Shown here one piece after another: positions 53,167-62,335 of a stretch of DNA of 64,000 nucleotides. Origin of the DNA: Streptomyces decoyicus (GTDB taxonomy: Bacteria; Actinomycetota; Actinomycetes; Streptomycetales; Streptomycetaceae); NCBI RefSeq assembly GCF_019880305.1, contig NZ_CP082301.1, positions 4,402,001-4,466,000 of the forward strand, in the 5' to 3' direction. The translations under genes were made by a program, and so were the position numbers. The notes under the pieces were generated by a model. The model did not search any database and had not been told where the DNA came from. It saw only the letters and a list, made by a program, of their open reading frames with translations. Each line of letters starts with the position of its first letter. Position 1 is the stretch's first letter.

Positions 53167-54021
53167 TCAGGCCGCGAGGGCGAGGGTGGGTGGCCCACGC
53201 CTCACGACACTGTGGTGGAGTGCGAGGTTCTTCGGGCCGGGTTTGTCATCCCCGTACGAAACGGGGGCGCGCAGCGCATCGTCGTGCGCTGCTTCCAGGC
53301 CCGTGAGCAGGGCACGGATGAGGGCGAGCGCCCCGCGCACCGCACCGACCAGTGCCTGTACCGCCATCTCGTACGCCGCCGGAGCCGACAGCCGCACCAG
53401 CCGCCACAGGGCCGCCTCGCCCCGCCGCAGCAGCCAGCCGACGGCGAGCGCGGCGAGCAGATGTCCCAGCACCATGGGCAGCGACGGCAGCAGTGCATGC
53501 GCCATCGCGGGGTCGGTGGCGGCCGTGCCACCGGCCGTCCCGGTCCCGGCCGGTGCGGCCGTCCCGGCACCGGAGGCCGTATCGAAGCCGCCCGAAACGA
53601 GAATCCGGCGCGCCTCCGCGCCGTCCGCGGGCCCGCTGCCGAGCCCGCAGGTCACATGCCGGGCAAGGGCGATCGCCGCCCGGTCCGAAAGCCCGCCGGT
53701 GCCGCCGGTGCCGCCGGCACCGTCTCGCGCCATGGCGGACATCGGGAGCTGGCCCCAGGTGAACAGCGCGTGCAGGGCGAGCTGCCCCACGGCGAGACCC
53801 GTGGCGATCTCCGGCAGCGAGCGTTCCCGCCCCGCCATCGGAGCCGCGACCGCGAACACCGCGGCCGCCGCGACGCCCAGCGTCCACACGGGGATGGCGG
53901 TGCACGACGCGGCGATGTGCCCGCCCGCGGACAGCGCAACACAGACCGCGGTGAAGACCGCGGCCCTCAACAGCCGAAGATCGGCGGCTGCGCGCGCTGT
54001 GGAGGCGGGCGGTGGAGTCAT
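53167..54021 (-). CDS. Membrane protein of unknown function upstream of the copper genes
   Basis: 284 aa with about five hydrophobic segments (LLRAAVFTAVCVALSAGG, LGVAAAAVFAVAAPM, and two around LGHLLAALAVGWLLRR). The central soluble loop (about 95-175) is rich in Gly/Ala/Thr, with GAGGTGGTGG and GTAAPAGTGTAGGTAAT. No metal-binding cluster is obvious, though a few His residues lie near membrane ends (GGHIA, LHALFTW). It precedes ycnI on the same strand, so a link to copper handling is possible but not shown. Start is ATG 54021. Confidence 0.65.
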   Translation of the reverse strand: MTPPPASTARAAADLRLLRAAVFTAVCVALSAGGHIAASCTAIPVWTLGVAAAAVFAVAAPMAGRERSLPEIATGLAVGQLALHALFTWGQLPMSAMARDGAGGTGGTGGLSDRAAIALARHVTCGLGSGPADGAEARRILVSGGFDTASGAGTAAPAGTGTAGGTAATDPAMAHALLPSLPMVLGHLLAALAVGWLLRRGEAALWRLVRLSAPAAYEMAVQALVGAVRGALALIRALLTGLEAAHDDALRAPVSYGDDKPGPKNLALHHSVVRRGPPTLALAA

Positions 54022-54268
54022 GGCCGCGCCATCATCCCACTGCCCCTGCGCGACGCCTACGCCAGGTCGGCGCCGAGCGGGCGCCCCGCGAGGTGTCCAG
54101 GGAGGCAGACGGGGCGCGCGGCAGCGCATGGGCGGCGCTTCGCCTACACCGATGCGCTCGCTCTTCGCATCCGCCGAATGAGCGGTATCACGTCCCGGAC
54201 ATGCTTACGGACCATGCGGCGCGGCAATAGGTATCGATATGTCGAGCCGCGGCCAGGAGGCTGGAGCG

Positions 54269-54763
54269 ATGAGCATCTGGTGGTCACTCCATTTGCGCCG
54301 TGAGGCCGCGAGCGTGCCGCTGGCCCGTCGTCTGCTCCTGGGCACGATGGAGACAGCGGGCGTCGACCCGGACATCTGTTACGACCTCGCGGTGGCCCTC
54401 TCCGAGGCCTGCGCGAACGCCGTGGAGCACGGCGGCGACGCCACCGAGGACTACCGCGTCACGGCCTTCATCGACGGCGACACCTGCCGTATCGAAGTCA
54501 CCGACTCGGGCCCCGGCTTCCGCCACTGTCCCGCGCCCCCCGCCCCACCCCATACCGCAGCGGACCGCGCCCTCCCGCCGGCCCCCGTGCCCACCCCCGC
54601 ACAGGCCCCCGCCTTTGCCGAGGACGGCCGGGGGCTCTTTCTGATCGAGGCCCTCACCGACCACGTCCGCTACCGCAACCGGACGGGCCGCCCCGGCGCG
54701 GTCGTCAGCTTCGACAAGATCCTCAAGTGGCGCGAGGGGGCGGCGCTTCCTCTGGCGTCGTGA
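54269..54763 (+). CDS. RsbW-like serine-kinase/anti-sigma-type ATP-binding protein
   Basis: 164 aa, a single HATPase_c_2 (GHKL) domain. N-box EACANAVEHGG, G1 DSGPGF and G2 GRGLFLIEALTD are all intact. An unusual Pro/Ala-rich insertion (residues about 95-125, HCPAPPAPPHTAADR) lies between G1 and G2. Streptomyces has dozens of such regulators that bind sigma factors or phosphorylate anti-anti-sigma proteins; no partner gene is next to it. Start is the ATG at 54269 with GGAG five bases upstream, where homology begins (MSIWWSLHLRREAASVPLARR). Confidence 0.85.
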   Translation: MSIWWSLHLRREAASVPLARRLLLGTMETAGVDPDICYDLAVALSEACANAVEHGGDATEDYRVTAFIDGDTCRIEVTDSGPGFRHCPAPPAPPHTAADRALPPAPVPTPAQAPAFAEDGRGLFLIEALTDHVRYRNRTGRPGAVVSFDKILKWREGAALPLAS

Positions 54764-55238
54764 CCGGTCGGACGCGATGACTCCGGCGTCTGCCCGCGGG
54801 TGCTGCCGGTGGTCGATGGGGTGCCCCCACATGAGCCGTGGGACGGCCCGGTCGCATTCGTCTCACCGCTGCCGCCACTGACATTTCCGGTCCTCCCCAT
54901 GGGACCTTTCTGCGCGACCTCTTACGGCCGTGCTTCTTGTCCATGGAGCGAGAATCAGGAAATACCAGCGCCCCCTCACCAGGACCATGACGACTGCCGC
55001 CGAAGGGGACAGAAGTGCCCTCAACCAGGACAGCGGCAGAGCCTCCGGCTCGTTTCCCTTCTCCTGTGGCGGTGCATTTTCGATCCCGCTGACACTGCCA
55101 GCCCGTCGACACTTGCCGCCTGTGAATACTCTGTGAATGCGCCGTAAAAGATGTAACGGAGATGGAGAAATTCCGGGTGAAGCATCGGGGTGGCGGCCCG
55201 GCCGCCCATAACGCCTCTTGCGCCATGCCGCAGAAAGC
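54764..55238. other. Intergenic stretch without a supported gene
   Basis: The gap between the RsbW-like gene and the type VII terminator holds only short frames with no ribosome-binding sites or recognisable proteins, on either strand. The right part (55060-55170) is less GC-rich. It may contain promoters, but I could not define one. Confidence 0.5.
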
Positions 55239-55292
55239 AAAAAAGGGGTGAGGGGGATATCGGCCGCTCCAGACCGACATCCCCCTCACCCC
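55239..55292 (-). terminator. Terminator of the WXG100-like gene
   Basis: Nineteen-bp stem with one mismatch (55245-55263 with 55274-55292), a 10-nt loop, and on the minus strand a T6 tract right after the stem (plus-strand AAAAAA at 55239-55244). It is a classic intrinsic terminator, rare in this genus, about 45 bases past the stop. Confidence 0.88.
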
Positions 55293-55335
55293 CCGGCGCT
55301 GTGCGCAGGCAGGTCCAACCGCGGCAGTCGCCGAC

Positions 55336-55623
55336 TTACTTGCCGAGCTCCGAGTCGAGGTTCTCGAAGGAGTCCGCAGCCTTCTCCAGGTACTGGGCCA
55401 GGCCGTCGAGACCCTCGTTGGTCTTCGACATGCCCTGCTTGAACTCCTCGAAGTCATGGCCGAACTTCTTCGATGCCTGCCGGGTGACGAAGCCGTTCTC
55501 GAGCAGGCCGTCGATGTAGCTCTTGAGGTCCTGGAGCTTGTCCTCGATGCGCTCCTTCTCGCGGTTCATCTTCTTCGCGGCGGCCCGCATGTCCTCATAT
55601 GTGACATCGAGGTCTTTAGCCAT
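55336..55623 (-). CDS. WXG100-like (EsxA-type) secreted protein
   Basis: 95 aa, two long amphipathic helices joined near residue 40. The usual WxG turn is replaced by NGFVTRQASKKFG, a variant seen in Streptomyces Esx proteins. The N-terminal motif DLDVTYEDMRAAAKKM and the C-terminal LAQYLEKAADSFENLDSEL fit the family. It has no signal peptide. Start is ATG 55623 with GGGGAG five bases upstream. It is divergent from the eccC-like gene with 248 bp between, and has its own terminator, so it is likely highly expressed and independently regulated. Confidence 0.88.
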   Translation of the reverse strand: MAKDLDVTYEDMRAAAKKMNREKERIEDKLQDLKSYIDGLLENGFVTRQASKKFGHDFEEFKQGMSKTNEGLDGLAQYLEKAADSFENLDSELGK

Positions 55624-55871
55624 GACGCTCCCCTTCGCTCCGCTGACGACCGCGAGGTCCCCCTCCCGGCATACGTGTGGCGCGCACCGGTTCGGCGCAC
55701 GCCTTTGGGCACCTTAGTTGCTAACCCTCGCAGGTGCACATAAGCGCAATTGCGGCAGCCATTAACTGCCCTCAAATCCGGACATTGTTGTGGCATTTCA
55801 CAGGTGCCTGACCGAGTTTTTGCCGGACGATATCCTTTCCCGCGTTGAGAGGCATTTCGAGGAGGAGCTAA

Positions 55872-58800
55872 GTGCGTTTGAAGCTGACTGTCGTCGACCC
55901 CTATACGAACGCGCACAAAGACCTCGTCCTCGATGCCGACCCGGAGACCCGTATCGACGCCGTTGCCCGGGAGCTGGCGGCCCGGGTGCGGGGCGGGGCC
56001 GCGGCCGGGCCGCCAGGTCCCGCGCTCTATGTCGACAACCACCACGTGGACCCCCACCACACCGTCACCACCTCCCCGCTGCGCGACGGCGCGGTGGTGA
56101 GCCTGGACGACCCCTCCGGCTCGCTGCCCGGCGAGCAGCCCGGTGTCATCGAGGTCCGGGTGGCCGGCGGGCCCGACGCCGGCGCCGTGTTCCGGCTCGG
56201 CGTCGGCCGGTACGACATAGGCAGCGGTCCGGGCTGCCAACTGCTGATCAACGACCCGGAGGTGCCGCAGCGTGCGCTGACGCTCTACGTGGTCTCCCCG
56301 GACGACCTCCGCCTGGCCGTGCACGGCGGCGGGCAGGGCGGCGAGGGGCAGGGCCGGCAGCCGGGCGGGCACGGCCGGCCGGGTGCGGCACCCGAGGGCG
56401 AGGAGCCCCGGCCCGGCGAGGTGCGCATCGACGGCAAGCCGCTCGAAGGGCAGCAGCTGCGCGTCGGCTCCCAGCTCGCCCTCGGCAACACCCTGCTCGA
56501 CGTGGCCTATTACACGCCCCCGGACGCGGCCCTGAAGTGGTCCGACGACGGCTCCGGGCACGACTACAACCGCCCGCCGCGGCTGCGCCCGCCGGAGCGC
56601 GTCACCAAGTTCCGCCTGCCGGCGCCCCCGAAGGAGTACGAGGCCCGGCCGCTGCCCTGGCTGATGGCGGCCTCCCCGCTCGTCATGGCCGTCACCATGG
56701 CGTTGGTGATGGGGCGCACGGCGTACCTGCTGATCGCGGTCTTCAGCCCGCTGATCATGATCGCCAACTACTTCTGGGACAAGAAGCACGGCCGCAAGTC
56801 CCACGCCAAGCAGGTCCAGGAGTACGAGGAGCACAAGGCCCGGATCGAGCGCGACGCGCAGGAGGCGCTGATCCTGGAGCGCGGCGACCGCAGCCTCGAC
56901 CACCCGGACCCCGGCACCGTCTGGTCCCACGCCACCGGCCCCCGCACCCGTGTCTGGGAGCGCCGCCGCAGCGACGCCGACCACCTGCTGCTGCGGGTGG
57001 GCACCGGCCGGCTGCCCTCCGCCGTCGTCCTCGACGACCCCGAGCAGGACGACCACCGCCGCCAGGTCACCTGGGACATCGCCGACACCCCCGTTGCCCT
57101 GCATCTGGGCCGGCTCGGCGTGATTGGCTTCGCGGGTCCCGACGACACCGCGCGCAGCCTGGCGCGGTGGACGGTGGCGCAGGCGGCCGCCCTGCACAGC
57201 CCGCTGGACGTGCAGTTCTACGTGCTCACCGAGGCGCACGCGCAGGCCGGCTGGGACTGGGTCCGCTGGCTGCCGCATGCCCGTCCGACGGCGCAGGACG
57301 CCAACGTCCTCATCGGGAACGACGCCGAGACCGTCGGCGCCCGTATCGGCGAACTCACCCAGATTCTCGAGGCCAGGCAGAAGGCCGCCCAGGAGAACCG
57401 CGGCCAGGCGGGCTTCTCCGACCCCGACATCGTCGCCGTCTGGGACGGCTCGCGCCGGCTGCGCTCGATGCCCGGCGTCGTACGGCTGCTGAAGGAAGGC
57501 CCGGCCGTATCGATGTACGCGATCTGCCTGGACGCCGAGGAGCGCTTCCTGCCGGGCGAGTGCAAGGGCATCGTGATCGCGGAGCCGCGCAATGCCCGGC
57601 ACGCCGCGCACGAGCGGCAGGCCGGCGGCGGCGCGAGCGACGCTCTCGAAGTGCTGCGGCGGGCCGCCGAGGAGGAGCAGCGGCAGAAGGCGGCGGCCGA
57701 GACCGGCAGGTCGCGCCGCAAGGGGAAGCAGAAGAAGTCGGCCGCGCCCGCCTCGCCGGCGCTGACCAACACCGCCGCGGTGATGCTCTCCCTCGACAAC
57801 CAGAGCGGCGCCCCCTCGCCCGCCTCGCGGGCGGCCGCGGAGCAGGTCGACCCCTCCGTGCTGCGGCTGCGTGTGCAGCAGGAGGGCAAGGACAAAGTCC
57901 TGGGCGTACGGCCCGACTTCGTCTCGCCGGCCTGGTGCGCCCGGGTGGCCCGGGCGCTCGCCCCGCTGCGCGACATCAGCGGCGAGACGACGGACAGCGC
58001 GCTGCCGGACGCCAGCCGGCTCCTTGACGTCATCGGGATGGAGCCGCCGACGGCCGGCGCGGTGGCCGGCCGCTGGCAGAGCGGCGGGCAGTCCACGCTC
58101 GCGGTGATCGGTGAGTCGTACGACGGGCCGTTCGGCATCGACATCCGCAAGGACGGGCCGCACGGCCTCATCGCGGGTACCACGGGATCCGGCAAGTCCG
58201 AGTTGCTGCAGACGATCGTCGCCGCGCTCGCGGTGGCGAACACGCCGGAGAACATGACCTTCGTGCTCATCGACTACAAGGGCGGCAGCGCGTTCAAGGA
58301 CTGCGTCCACCTGCCGCACACCGTCGGCATGGTCACCGACCTCGACGCCCACCTCGTCGAGCGCGCCCTGGAGTCGCTCGGCGCCGAGCTGCACCGCCGT
58401 GAGCACATGCTGGCCCAGGTCGGGGCGAAGGACATCGAGGACTACCAGGACCTGGTGCGCCGTAATCCGGGTATGGCGCCGCTGCCCCGGCTGCTGCTGG
58501 TCATCGACGAGTTCGCGTCCATGGTCCGCGACCTGCCGGACTTCGTCACCGGCCTGGTCAACATCGCCCAGCGCGGCCGCTCCCTCGGCATCCACCTGAT
58601 GCTGGCCACCCAGCGGCCGTCCGGCGTGGTCTCGCCGGAGATCCGGGCCAACACCAACCTCCGTATCGCCCTGCGGGTCACCGACGGCGGCGAGTCGTCG
58701 GACGTCATCGACTCGCCCGAGGCCGGAAACATCTCCAAGAACAACCCGGGCCGCGCCTACGTGCGCACCGGCGCAGCCTCCCTCATCCCCTTCCAGTCCG

Positions 58801-60602
58801 GCCGCGTCGGCGGCCGCCGCCCCGGCACCGCGGACCCGATGGCCCTCGCCCCGTGGGCCGGGGAGCTGGACTGGACCGGCCTGGGCCGCGCGGCGCTGGC
58901 GAAGCCCGCGGCCGCCAAGAGCGAGGAAGAGGAGATCACCGACCTGAAGGTGCTCGTCGACGCCGTCCGGGAGGCCAACGCGCACCTGCAGATCCCGCAG
59001 CAGCACAGCCCGTGGCTGCCGGCCCTCGCGGAGACCGTGCTGCCCGCGGACCTGCCGCCGGTGCAGGGTCTGGGCGTGCTGCCCGCGGCGCCGTACGGCA
59101 TCGAGGACATGCCGTCGAGCCAGTCCCGCCGCGCGGTCGCGATCGACTTCGCCACCTTCGGCCACCTGCTCATCGCGGGTGCGCCGCGCAGCGGCCGCTC
59201 CCAGGTGCTGCGTACGATCGCGGGCTCCCTGGCCCGCACCCTCTCCTGCGGCGACGTCCACCTGTACGGCATCGACTGCGGCAACGGCGCGCTGAACGCT
59301 CTCGCCAAGCTGCCGCACTGCGGCGCGGTGGTGGGCCGCAACCAGAGCGAGCGGGCGGTCCGCCTGGTCCGCCGGCTGTCGGCGGAGTCGGGCAGGCGGC
59401 AGGAGCTCCTTGCGGAGTACGGCTTCGCGGACATCGGCGAGCAGCGCGCCGGGGCGCCCGCGGACCAGCGGCTGCCGCACATCGTGCTGCTCCTCGACCG
59501 CTGGGAGGGCTGGGTCTCCTCCCTGGGCGAGCTGGGACACGGCGAGCTGACCGACGAGTTGCTGACCCTGATGCGCGAGGGCGCGAGCGTCGGCATCCAC
59601 CTGGTGATCACGGGCGACAGGCAGCTGCTGACCGGTCGGATCTCCTCGCTGACGGAGGACAAGATCGGCCTGCGCCTGGCGGACCGTACCGACTTCTCGA
59701 TGCTGGGCATCAACAGCCGCAAGGTGCCGGACGAGATCCCGCCGGGCCGCGCGTTCCGCAACGAGACGGGTACGGAGATCCAGTTCGCGCTGCTGAGCGA
59801 GGACTCCACCGGGCAGGGGCAGAACGCGGCCCTGGTGGCCATCGGAGAGGGGGCGGCCCACCGGGACGCTGCGGTGCCGCGGACCCTGCGGCCGTTCCGG
59901 GTGGACTCGCTGCCCAGCCGTATCACCTTCGACCAGGCGTGGCAGCACATCGACCAGGCGGCGTCCGCCTCGCGGCTGTGGGGCCTGGTGGGCGTCGGCG
60001 GCGACGACCTGACGGCCTTCGGCCCTGACCTGGCGCACGGCTCGCCGGGCTTCGTGATCGCGGGCCCGGCGAAGTCGGGCCGCTCGACGGTGCTGATGAA
60101 CCTGGCGCGTACGTTCGTGGGCCGCGGCGCCCGCCTGGTGGTCTGCGCCCCGCGGCCCTCTCCGCTGCGCGAACTGAAGGGCCTGGAAGGCGTCTTGGCG
60201 GTCTTCACGGCCAGCGACATCGAGGAGGACGAGCTGCAGGAGGCCGTGGCGACGGCGTCCGTGGAGCATCCGATCGTCGTCCTGATCGACGACGGCGAAC
60301 TGCTGGAGGACTGCGATGCGGAGGACGAGTTCAAGAAGCTGATCTCGACGGGCTCCGACCGCGGCATCGGCATCGTCATCGCCGGCGACGAGGACGACGT
60401 CTGCTCGGGCTTCAGCGGTTGGCAGGTCGACCTGAAGAAGTCCAAGCGCGGCCTGCTGCTGTCCCCGCAGGACACCTCGAGCGGCGAACTGGTCGGCGTG
60501 CGCCTGAGCCGGAGCACGGTGGGCGGCCCGGTCACCCCGGGCAAGGGCCTGCTGCACCTGGGGAGCGGGGAGGCGTTCACGGTGGTTGTGCCGGTGGGTT
60601 GA
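55872..60602 (+). CDS. eccC: Type VII secretion ATPase with N-terminal FHA-like domain (EccC/EssC-like)
   Basis: 1576-aa membrane ATPase that powers type VII secretion. Residues 1-80 are ubiquitin-like or beta-rich. A FHA-like domain spans about 88-215 (RYDIGSGPGCQLLINDPEVPQ). Two transmembrane helices lie at about 262-300. Three FtsK/SpoIIIE ATPase domains follow. Domain 1 has an intact Walker A GTTGSGKS (769-776) and Walker B LLLVIDEFA. Domain 2 has GAPRSGRS (1103-1110) and domain 3 GPAKSGRS (1398-1405), both with Arg for the catalytic Lys, so they are probably substrate-binding or regulatory. The FHA head and length resemble EssC more than mycobacterial EccC. Start is GTG 55872 with GAGGAGGAG. 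The promoter in the 248-bp divergent gap is not certain. Confidence 0.9.
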   Translation: MRLKLTVVDPYTNAHKDLVLDADPETRIDAVARELAARVRGGAAAGPPGPALYVDNHHVDPHHTVTTSPLRDGAVVSLDDPSGSLPGEQPGVIEVRVAGGPDAGAVFRLGVGRYDIGSGPGCQLLINDPEVPQRALTLYVVSPDDLRLAVHGGGQGGEGQGRQPGGHGRPGAAPEGEEPRPGEVRIDGKPLEGQQLRVGSQLALGNTLLDVAYYTPPDAALKWSDDGSGHDYNRPPRLRPPERVTKFRLPAPPKEYEARPLPWLMAASPLVMAVTMALVMGRTAYLLIAVFSPLIMIANYFWDKKHGRKSHAKQVQEYEEHKARIERDAQEALILERGDRSLDHPDPGTVWSHATGPRTRVWERRRSDADHLLLRVGTGRLPSAVVLDDPEQDDHRRQVTWDIADTPVALHLGRLGVIGFAGPDDTARSLARWTVAQAAALHSPLDVQFYVLTEAHAQAGWDWVRWLPHARPTAQDANVLIGNDAETVGARIGELTQILEARQKAAQENRGQAGFSDPDIVAVWDGSRRLRSMPGVVRLLKEGPAVSMYAICLDAEERFLPGECKGIVIAEPRNARHAAHERQAGGGASDALEVLRRAAEEEQRQKAAAETGRSRRKGKQKKSAAPASPALTNTAAVMLSLDNQSGAPSPASRAAAEQVDPSVLRLRVQQEGKDKVLGVRPDFVSPAWCARVARALAPLRDISGETTDSALPDASRLLDVIGMEPPTAGAVAGRWQSGGQSTLAVIGESYDGPFGIDIRKDGPHGLIAGTTGSGKSELLQTIVAALAVANTPENMTFVLIDYKGGSAFKDCVHLPHTVGMVTDLDAHLVERALESLGAELHRREHMLAQVGAKDIEDYQDLVRRNPGMAPLPRLLLVIDEFASMVRDLPDFVTGLVNIAQRGRSLGIHLMLATQRPSGVVSPEIRANTNLRIALRVTDGGESSDVIDSPEAGNISKNNPGRAYVRTGAASLIPFQSGRVGGRRPGTADPMALAPWAGELDWTGLGRAALAKPAAAKSEEEEITDLKVLVDAVREANAHLQIPQQHSPWLPALAETVLPADLPPVQGLGVLPAAPYGIEDMPSSQSRRAVAIDFATFGHLLIAGAPRSGRSQVLRTIAGSLARTLSCGDVHLYGIDCGNGALNALAKLPHCGAVVGRNQSERAVRLVRRLSAESGRRQELLAEYGFADIGEQRAGAPADQRLPHIVLLLDRWEGWVSSLGELGHGELTDELLTLMREGASVGIHLVITGDRQLLTGRISSLTEDKIGLRLADRTDFSMLGINSRKVPDEIPPGRAFRNETGTEIQFALLSEDSTGQGQNAALVAIGEGAAHRDAAVPRTLRPFRVDSLPSRITFDQAWQHIDQAASASRLWGLVGVGGDDLTAFGPDLAHGSPGFVIAGPAKSGRSTVLMNLARTFVGRGARLVVCAPRPSPLRELKGLEGVLAVFTASDIEEDELQEAVATASVEHPIVVLIDDGELLEDCDAEDEFKKLISTGSDRGIGIVIAGDEDDVCSGFSGWQVDLKKSKRGLLLSPQDTSSGELVGVRLSRSTVGGPVTPGKGLLHLGSGEAFTVVVPVG

Positions 60603-60650
60603 GCCGCGACGTGAGCCTGTTGACCACGTAAGCACAAAGGGAGGGGACAC

Positions 60651-60962
60651 ATGGGCGGCCACGACCGGCTGGTTGTCGACTACACACTGCTGGAATCTTC
60701 GAAGAGCAATCTCCGGGAGATCAAGAAAGTCCTTGGCAACATCGACGACCACCGCGACGACATACGTGATATCTGGGGCCACGACAGCATCGCCGGCAAG
60801 ATGGATGAGTTCGTCACGAACTGGGACAACTATCGACGTGAACTGAAGGACAACGTCGAGAACTTGGGGAAGCAGGTAGAGGGAGCGCTCAAGAGCTTCC
60901 AGAAACAGGACCTCGACCTGAAGAACGCGACCGAGAAAAAAGAGAAAAACGGGGGAAAGTAA
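60651..60962 (+). CDS. Second WXG100-like helical protein
   Basis: 103 aa, predicted to be two long helices with a turn at IWGHDSIAGKMDE, where W-G replaces the WxG. The C-terminus is Lys/Glu/Gly-rich (ATEKKEKNGGK). It has no signal peptide. It lies 48 bp after the eccC-like gene with GGGAGG six bases before ATG 60651, and three bases before the next start. Position and shape suggest an Esx-type partner or chaperone of the following secreted protein. Confidence 0.75.
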   Translation: MGGHDRLVVDYTLLESSKSNLREIKKVLGNIDDHRDDIRDIWGHDSIAGKMDEFVTNWDNYRRELKDNVENLGKQVEGALKSFQKQDLDLKNATEKKEKNGGK

Positions 60963-60965
60963 CCG

Positions 60966-62261
60966 ATGGCAACAGGTAGGGGTAGGCGGCGCCCGGTCGA
61001 CTGGCACCCCCTGGCGGAGAAGGACCCGGTCCCCGGCGATCCGGAGGATATCCGGCACGAGGTCACCAAGATGAAGGACCTCGCCAAGACCCTCCGCGAC
61101 CAGGCCGGCATCCTGCGCAAGGCCGAGGACGGTGATGCGCTGAAGGGAAAGTACGCCGACAAGATCCGCGAGAAGTCCGGCGACCTGGAGAAGCACTTCC
61201 GCGAGACGGCGGGCCGCTACGAACGCGTGGTCGGTGACCTCGGCAAGTGGGCGCACGAGCTGGAGGGTTTCCAGGAGCGGGCGGACGGGATCCTCAAGGC
61301 CGCAAAGCAGGCCGACGAGGAACACGCTGCCGAGGTGAATAAGCAGGAAGCCGAAGCGAAGAAGGACGGCGACAAGAAGAAGCCTGAGGACTCCGACTCC
61401 GACAGTCACCTGGCGAAGTATCACAAGCAGCTGGACGACGTCACCTCCGAGCGCGACACCCGCGCCCAGCACTACGCCGACAACATCGGCGAAGACATCT
61501 CGGACGTCCTTGAGGACAGCGGCTGGGAGGACTTCAAGGACTGGGTGCACGAGAACGCGGATACGATCAAATCTGTCATTGAAGTCCTGAGTTGGGCGGC
61601 CACAATCATCGGGGTTGTTGCCCTCCTCTTCACGCCGGTCGGATGGCTGGCGACTCTCATCACGGTGGCCACCATCGGTCTCACCGCGCTCGTCGGTGTC
61701 GGGCACACGATGTTGGCTCTCTCCGGGGACGGGAACTGGGCGGACGTTGCCATGGACGTCTTCGCGCTGGCGACGTTGGGGGTCGGCAGCGTGGCAATGA
61801 AGGGCATTAAGGCCGCACACACGACGCTCAAGGCCACCACCAGGGCCGGACGGTTCGAGCGGTACACGAATCTGCGCAAGCTGCTCAACAAGAACGTCAT
61901 GAAGCACGGGGCTGACTCGGCCCGCGGCGCGAAAGCGATTCGAGCACAACGGGCGCTGCGCCAGATCGGGTCGAAGGAGACAACGCCCGGGACGACCCGA
62001 CTGGACCGCCTGCTGAGCGGTGAGGGAGAGGTCGCCAGCGCGAGCAAGTTCGCCAAGGCGATGCGGGCCGAATTCGGGGGGAATCCCGACGTGGTGAAGG
62101 CGGCCGATGCGATGGACAAGGCTGCACTGAAGTTCAAGCTGAACTACGGGGCTGCTACCACGGTGGACGTAGGGGACAAGCTCGGGGAAAAGGGCCCCTA
62201 CTCGGACCAGTATGGCGATGCCAAGGACGTCCTCACGCGTGAAGTGGGGAGCCGCTGGTGA
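60966..62261 (+). CDS. Putative T7SS-secreted protein (T7SS signal domain, no known toxin domain)
   Basis: 431 aa. Residues about 10-115 form the helical secretion module seen in actinobacterial T7SS substrates (VDWHPLAEKDPVPGDPEDIRHE, then long helices). A Lys/Glu/Asp linker (about 115-150) follows. A second helical part carries WEDFKDWVHENADTI. A hydrophobic stretch at about 200-252 (AATIIGVVALLF and on) could insert into a membrane. The C-terminal 175 residues are basic and match no toxin motif I know; the end is AKDVLTREVGSRW. It starts three bases after the Esx-like gene. Base composition is visibly less GC-rich than in the eccC-like gene, suggesting an accessory module. Confidence 0.75.
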   Translation: MATGRGRRRPVDWHPLAEKDPVPGDPEDIRHEVTKMKDLAKTLRDQAGILRKAEDGDALKGKYADKIREKSGDLEKHFRETAGRYERVVGDLGKWAHELEGFQERADGILKAAKQADEEHAAEVNKQEAEAKKDGDKKKPEDSDSDSHLAKYHKQLDDVTSERDTRAQHYADNIGEDISDVLEDSGWEDFKDWVHENADTIKSVIEVLSWAATIIGVVALLFTPVGWLATLITVATIGLTALVGVGHTMLALSGDGNWADVAMDVFALATLGVGSVAMKGIKAAHTTLKATTRAGRFERYTNLRKLLNKNVMKHGADSARGAKAIRAQRALRQIGSKETTPGTTRLDRLLSGEGEVASASKFAKAMRAEFGGNPDVVKAADAMDKAALKFKLNYGAATTVDVGDKLGEKGPYSDQYGDAKDVLTREVGSRW

Positions 62262-62335
62262 CCACCCCTGAGTAAGACGCGACCGGCGACAACCGGACAT
62301 GGCGAAATCTAAAGCCTTCTAGGGAGTGGAAGACA

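Noticed and set aside
61800..62261. Nuclease or ADP-ribosyltransferase toxin domain at the C-terminus of the T7SS-type substrate
   Set aside because: I found no HNH, HxxH, RES or ART-like catalytic pattern; naming a toxin would be invention.
55566..62300. Minus-strand open frame of about 2240 codons opposite the secretion ATPase
   Set aside because: It mirrors the GC-biased codon positions of the real gene, has His/Arg/Gln-rich nonsense composition and no ribosome-binding site.
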